The notes under the pieces were generated by a model that did no database searches, was not told the origin of the DNA, and was given only the letters and a program-made list of their open reading frames with translations. A stretch of DNA of 64,000 nucleotides from Onchidella celtica (taxonomy: Eukaryota > Mollusca > Gastropoda > Systellommatophora > Onchidiidae), in contig OZ007567.1 of assembly GCA_963931925.1 (NCBI GenBank), positions 90,376,998 through 90,440,997 of the forward strand, in the 5' to 3' direction. Positions 60,450 to 64,000 of this stretch are shown here, piece by piece. Position numbers and translations under genes: made by a program. Every line of letters starts with the position of its first letter. Positions within the stretch are counted from its first letter, which is position 1.

Positions 60450-63331
60450 GTTGTTTTTATTGTCATATGTGGTTGGGAATTTTTAAGATCATGAAAAGTT
60501 TTTTTAAATCCAAATGCCATAACCTCACATTCAGTACATCAACTCATATGTCCAAACCAAATAGAGAATGAATGGAATTATGAGAACAACATTGTTCTCA
60601 GTGGATTTAACACTGAAAACCCATGTGTAAGTGATGTTTACAAGACCTATGTAAACGGGTAGAAAAATACTGAGTAAGAACAAAGACAAGTCCAGATTGT
60701 TTTTTGCATTTTTATTTGCAAAGAAATATACTGCAAAAGGAAATCAGTACAGATTTCTATGCATAAGCTCACTCCTTATTGGGAAGTAAAAAAAAAACCA
60801 ACAAAACCAGGCACTGTTGTGTATCTTATGTTGTGGTACTTATTTTAAGTTGACAGAGATGCTCTTGTACTGTTTACCTTGGTCTGAAGCATGTATGAAT
60901 GTTTTATCCCAAAGTTGATACTTGCAGTCCTGTCCAGTATAGCTGTGATAGTTTTAACATTATGATTTATGATTTGTCTATCATAGATGTTGATAAACTT
61001 CATGTCAACTTTTCCTGTTCATGTTTCTTCACAGTAATGGATAATCATGACATGCATAAATGCAGCACATGGACAGTAAGATGATTGGAGAGTTGGTAAC
61101 TTAAGTTTAATACATGGAGGAGCTTTGCACAAGCAATTTTACCTGTCCACCTTATTGTATTGACAGCAAATGATTGAGTAAATGCCATCAAGTATCTATT
61201 TCCGATGGTAGAAGAAACTATGGTACAGTAACTGTTATATTACTGGATATGTATGTAATGCTTGCTATAATTAATTTATGAAACATCTGGGTTGAACATT
61301 TTTAGCTGTCTTTTTGGTTTGCATTTGCCTGAATTGTAGGAAATAAGAAAATTTTAGTTCACGTGACATTACCCTCAAGTTTGTGTGTAGTACAGAATAC
61401 ATAATAGCTCTGTTTATTGTAAGTGTCTGTTGAATTTCTGTATTAATAAACATGAAGTAATTATTATAAAAATAAAGTTCAGTGTCTGATTGCTGGTTAA
61501 TTTAATTGCATTTGTCATTAGTGCAATTTTATTTTTAAATTACACCTTAATTAATAATATCTGAACACTAAGAAATATTCGAATATCGAATGTGTGCATA
61601 ATGCACTCTATCACAGTAATACCTCATGATAACTTAAAGATATTTCAAGGGTGGCGGGAAAAAAAGGAATTTTCTGGTGAAAACTGGTCACGGTAACATC
61701 TAATGATCATGAACTGATGAAGTGGTGTAGTTCAATGTGTTTCAAAATGAATCATATAATTTTGAGTTCAAGGCAAGTTTTTTATGAGTTGATGATTTGC
61801 ATCTGACTTGGGGAGTGATGTATAAAGCATCTGATTGGACATTTTGATAGTACAAAATTTGAGAGCTAAATAAGTTTAACATTTACATCTGTGATTTTTG
61901 TCTTGCCTGCAGAGATTTAATGCTGCAAACAAAAACAGAGGAAACCTCAATAGGCTAGGAATAAATAACATATAGTTATATGTTTATAATAATATAATAT
62001 GCAGATTTTACACTACCACATCTAATAAATGCAAGGATGACATTGTAAAATAACTTCAAGGAAAGGGAAAAATCAAATATTCCTTACATTCATCTCTTCC
62101 ATTCTCATCAAATACTTTCATAACATTGACAATTTACAGTAGGCAGATCAATGAGGATACAAAAATAACTACACTGCACATATAGTTCACATTTCTCTCA
62201 AGTTGCATAGCAAAGTTTCAAACCTTTCTTGCTTTGCATATTCAAAGATTGCAGATTAGCTTTTGTCTACAATTTGTGTAAGTTTACCCTGGAATCATTA
62301 TCTGCAGCATTATAGGATAAATCTATTTTATCCTAGGTTAAACAAAACTGCAAATAATTTATGCAGTAACCTTACATGACAGAGTTTTATTTACAAAATC
62401 AAAATTATTTAAAATGGTCAGATGTTCATTCATGTATAGAAAATCATAAATGGCAAAAAATCAGCATGCATATCACAGATACAAAGTACAATAATACTGA
62501 AATACTTCACAGGAATGCTGACATAAATAACAACTACCTGTAAATTTACATTCACAATGGCCACACGTAACATAATTTTTCCATTATGATGTATTTACAG
62601 TTGCATGTATAATTTTAGATCAAATAAAAATACTGTATATTAATTGTCACTCCAGAAAGCGGAGTTAGTCTCAAAGTGTTAGAACACTTTCATCTTGAAA
62701 ATATGCAATGCTTTACAAAGATTTGGTACAAAAAGTAACTTTTAGTTCCTACAGTTGTGTTAGTAAAATTAAGCAGAATCAGTCTCCACCGCAGTATAAG
62801 TTAATCTGAGTTATAAAGCATTCAAAACCAAAATCAAATTATAATCAGCGCTATTTCTCAAAAGATAATTTCATATATATTGTTTTATCAAGTTCATGCA
62901 TTTAGATTGAGAGACCATCGGTAAATAGTATTTCAGCTTCAGATTCATATATTTGAATAAAGAAATTAATACTGTATACTCCTAAATATTTACAAGAAGA
63001 CATGACCTCTACATTTACATGCCAAACTGTGCATTGTCATTGCAAGTTTTTTCATCCCAGAAATCTGACATCGATAACTGGACAAATTTTGCAACAGTTC
63101 TAAGAAATGTTGTGACATATGTTATTAGTTCAAATCTAACAGCTGAAATGTCCCAACATCTTTTGAAATACTGATTTCGGTTATAAATGTGGAAACCTAT
63201 AAAATTAGATTACTGGCAGTCATTTAAATACAGTGTTCACAGAATAGATTTACTGATTCTTGTTTTCATTAAGGAATTGTTAGAAAATTTAGAAAAGTAC
63301 AAGTCTAAAAGAAATTGATTTATGTTTAACT
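60450..63331 (-). other. Probable long 3' UTR of the convergent minus-strand gene
   Basis: About 2.9 kb of AT-rich sequence without coding motifs between the TRMT1 end and the stop of the exon at 63332. Minus-strand AATAAA signals (TTTATT on +) occur near 60453, 60712, 61405 and 62387. Confidence 0.4.
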
Positions 63332-63412
63332 CTAGAAGGCAGGTTTCTCTTGAGCTTCCTCTGCATTCTGTACAGTTGTCCCGAGAATGCCCTCAATGTC
63401 TGCAATTGCTCC
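63332..63412 (-). CDS. Candidate last coding exon of an unrecognised gene
   Basis: On the minus strand, 'tttttcttgccctcag' is a strong acceptor, followed by an open frame of 26 residues (GAIADIEGILGTTVQNAEEA, then six more ending in KPAF) and TAG. The composition is protein-like, and it is the only such segment in the last 3 kb. I do not recognise the family. The rest of the gene would lie beyond the window edge or in undetected upstream exons. Confidence 0.5.
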   Translation of the reverse strand, partial: GAIADIEGILGTTVQNAEEAQEKPAF

Positions 63413-64000
63413 CTGAGGGCAAGAAAAATGTCATAAGGGTTAAAATAAATAAAAACACACAACTGAATCATTGCTTAAAGATACATGAGGCTGAGTGTAT
63501 GAGGTGGTCCACAGGTACATGTATACATGTATATTTTTTCCTGTGACTAGTCCAACTAAAATTAGGCCTCTCAGGTATGATCACTACTTAAACAAAAAAG
63601 ATTCTTTTGTTTGGAAGGGTGGTTTCTTAAGGGGGGGCGCGGGTCCTGAAATCGAAATTAGGCTTCAAAATATCGATATCGCGATTTTGTACTTTTCGGT
63701 TAGTTTATCCATTTAGGAACACTATTTTACTAACCAAATGTCAATTTTGAATGTTTATAACCCTGAAATACGCCTTTTAGTGAGGTGGGGGGTAAAGAGA
63801 AAGGCACTAAGAATCATGCCATTGGGCCGCAAAATTAGCCCTAAATAACATCTTAGTGTCGTTATCAAAAACACTACTCCTCCGTATACATCTGTCATAA
63901 GCCTTTGGTAGTTTGGAAATCATTGTTGAGGCCCAGCACACCAGTAATGATGACTTTAGCCATGTGTAACACGTTTCAATAACATTTTTATTGAAAAAAC
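63413..64000. other. Probable intron of the minus-strand gene; nothing recognised
   Basis: AT-rich with a G run near 63630. No second exon was identified up to the window end. Confidence 0.4.

Overview
The window is eukaryotic and looks like an intron-rich, repeat-rich lophotrochozoan genome. A marine mollusc, probably a gastropod, is my best guess. That guess rests on GT-AG introns, long AT-rich non-coding DNA, several RTE-like LINEs, Ty3/gypsy elements primed by tRNA-Leu, hAT- and MULE-like MITEs and a TRMT1 orthologue. I see no bacterial genes, CRISPR array, rRNA or tRNA gene. Species-level assignment is not possible from sequence alone.

Layout. 1-8940 is a transposon graveyard: a long inverted repeat (1-706 / 5462-6140), a 467-bp MULE-like MITE, a 3.5-kb non-autonomous LTR retrotransposon, two copies of a foldback MITE and a 5'-truncated LINE with its target-site duplication (TSD). 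8940-14049 has no recognisable host gene, only a tandem duplication, a hAT-like MITE and a LINE fragment. 14050-46459 is one large + strand host gene. I could assemble it from 17 exons in fully compatible phases (1,989 nt, 662 codons plus stop). It encodes a secreted ADAMTS/mig-17-like zinc metalloprotease: signal peptide, propeptide, reprolysin-type catalytic domain with an intact HELGH...H motif, ADAMTS-type cysteine-rich module, Thr-rich linker and a short Cys-rich end. Its introns carry most of the mobile DNA: an apparently full-length LINE (18875-22601), a solo LTR with a nested LINE fragment (22972-25018), a second solo LTR (27985-39778) split by a very young 10.55-kb gypsy element (28069-38618), and hAT-like MITEs.

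46460-51865 is mostly empty apart from repeats and a 779-bp TSD-bounded insertion carrying an intact RNase H ORF (49700-50478). 52357-60141 is the host gene TRMT1 (tRNA guanine-26 N2,N2-dimethyltransferase) in four coding exons. Its last intron ends in a 15-unit, 40-bp minisatellite whose units look like 3' splice sites and are in register with the real acceptor. 60142-64000 holds the TRMT1 3' UTR and a convergent minus-strand last exon (63332-63412) of an unrecognised gene with a probable long 3' UTR.

The two main host genes have no evident functional link. The main biology here is how a metalloprotease gene keeps its reading frame while its introns accumulate nested retroelements, and how repeat expansions have grown next to splice sites and the 5' end of TRMT1. 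All exon joins are by eye (phase, splice dinucleotides, family motifs) with no transcript support.
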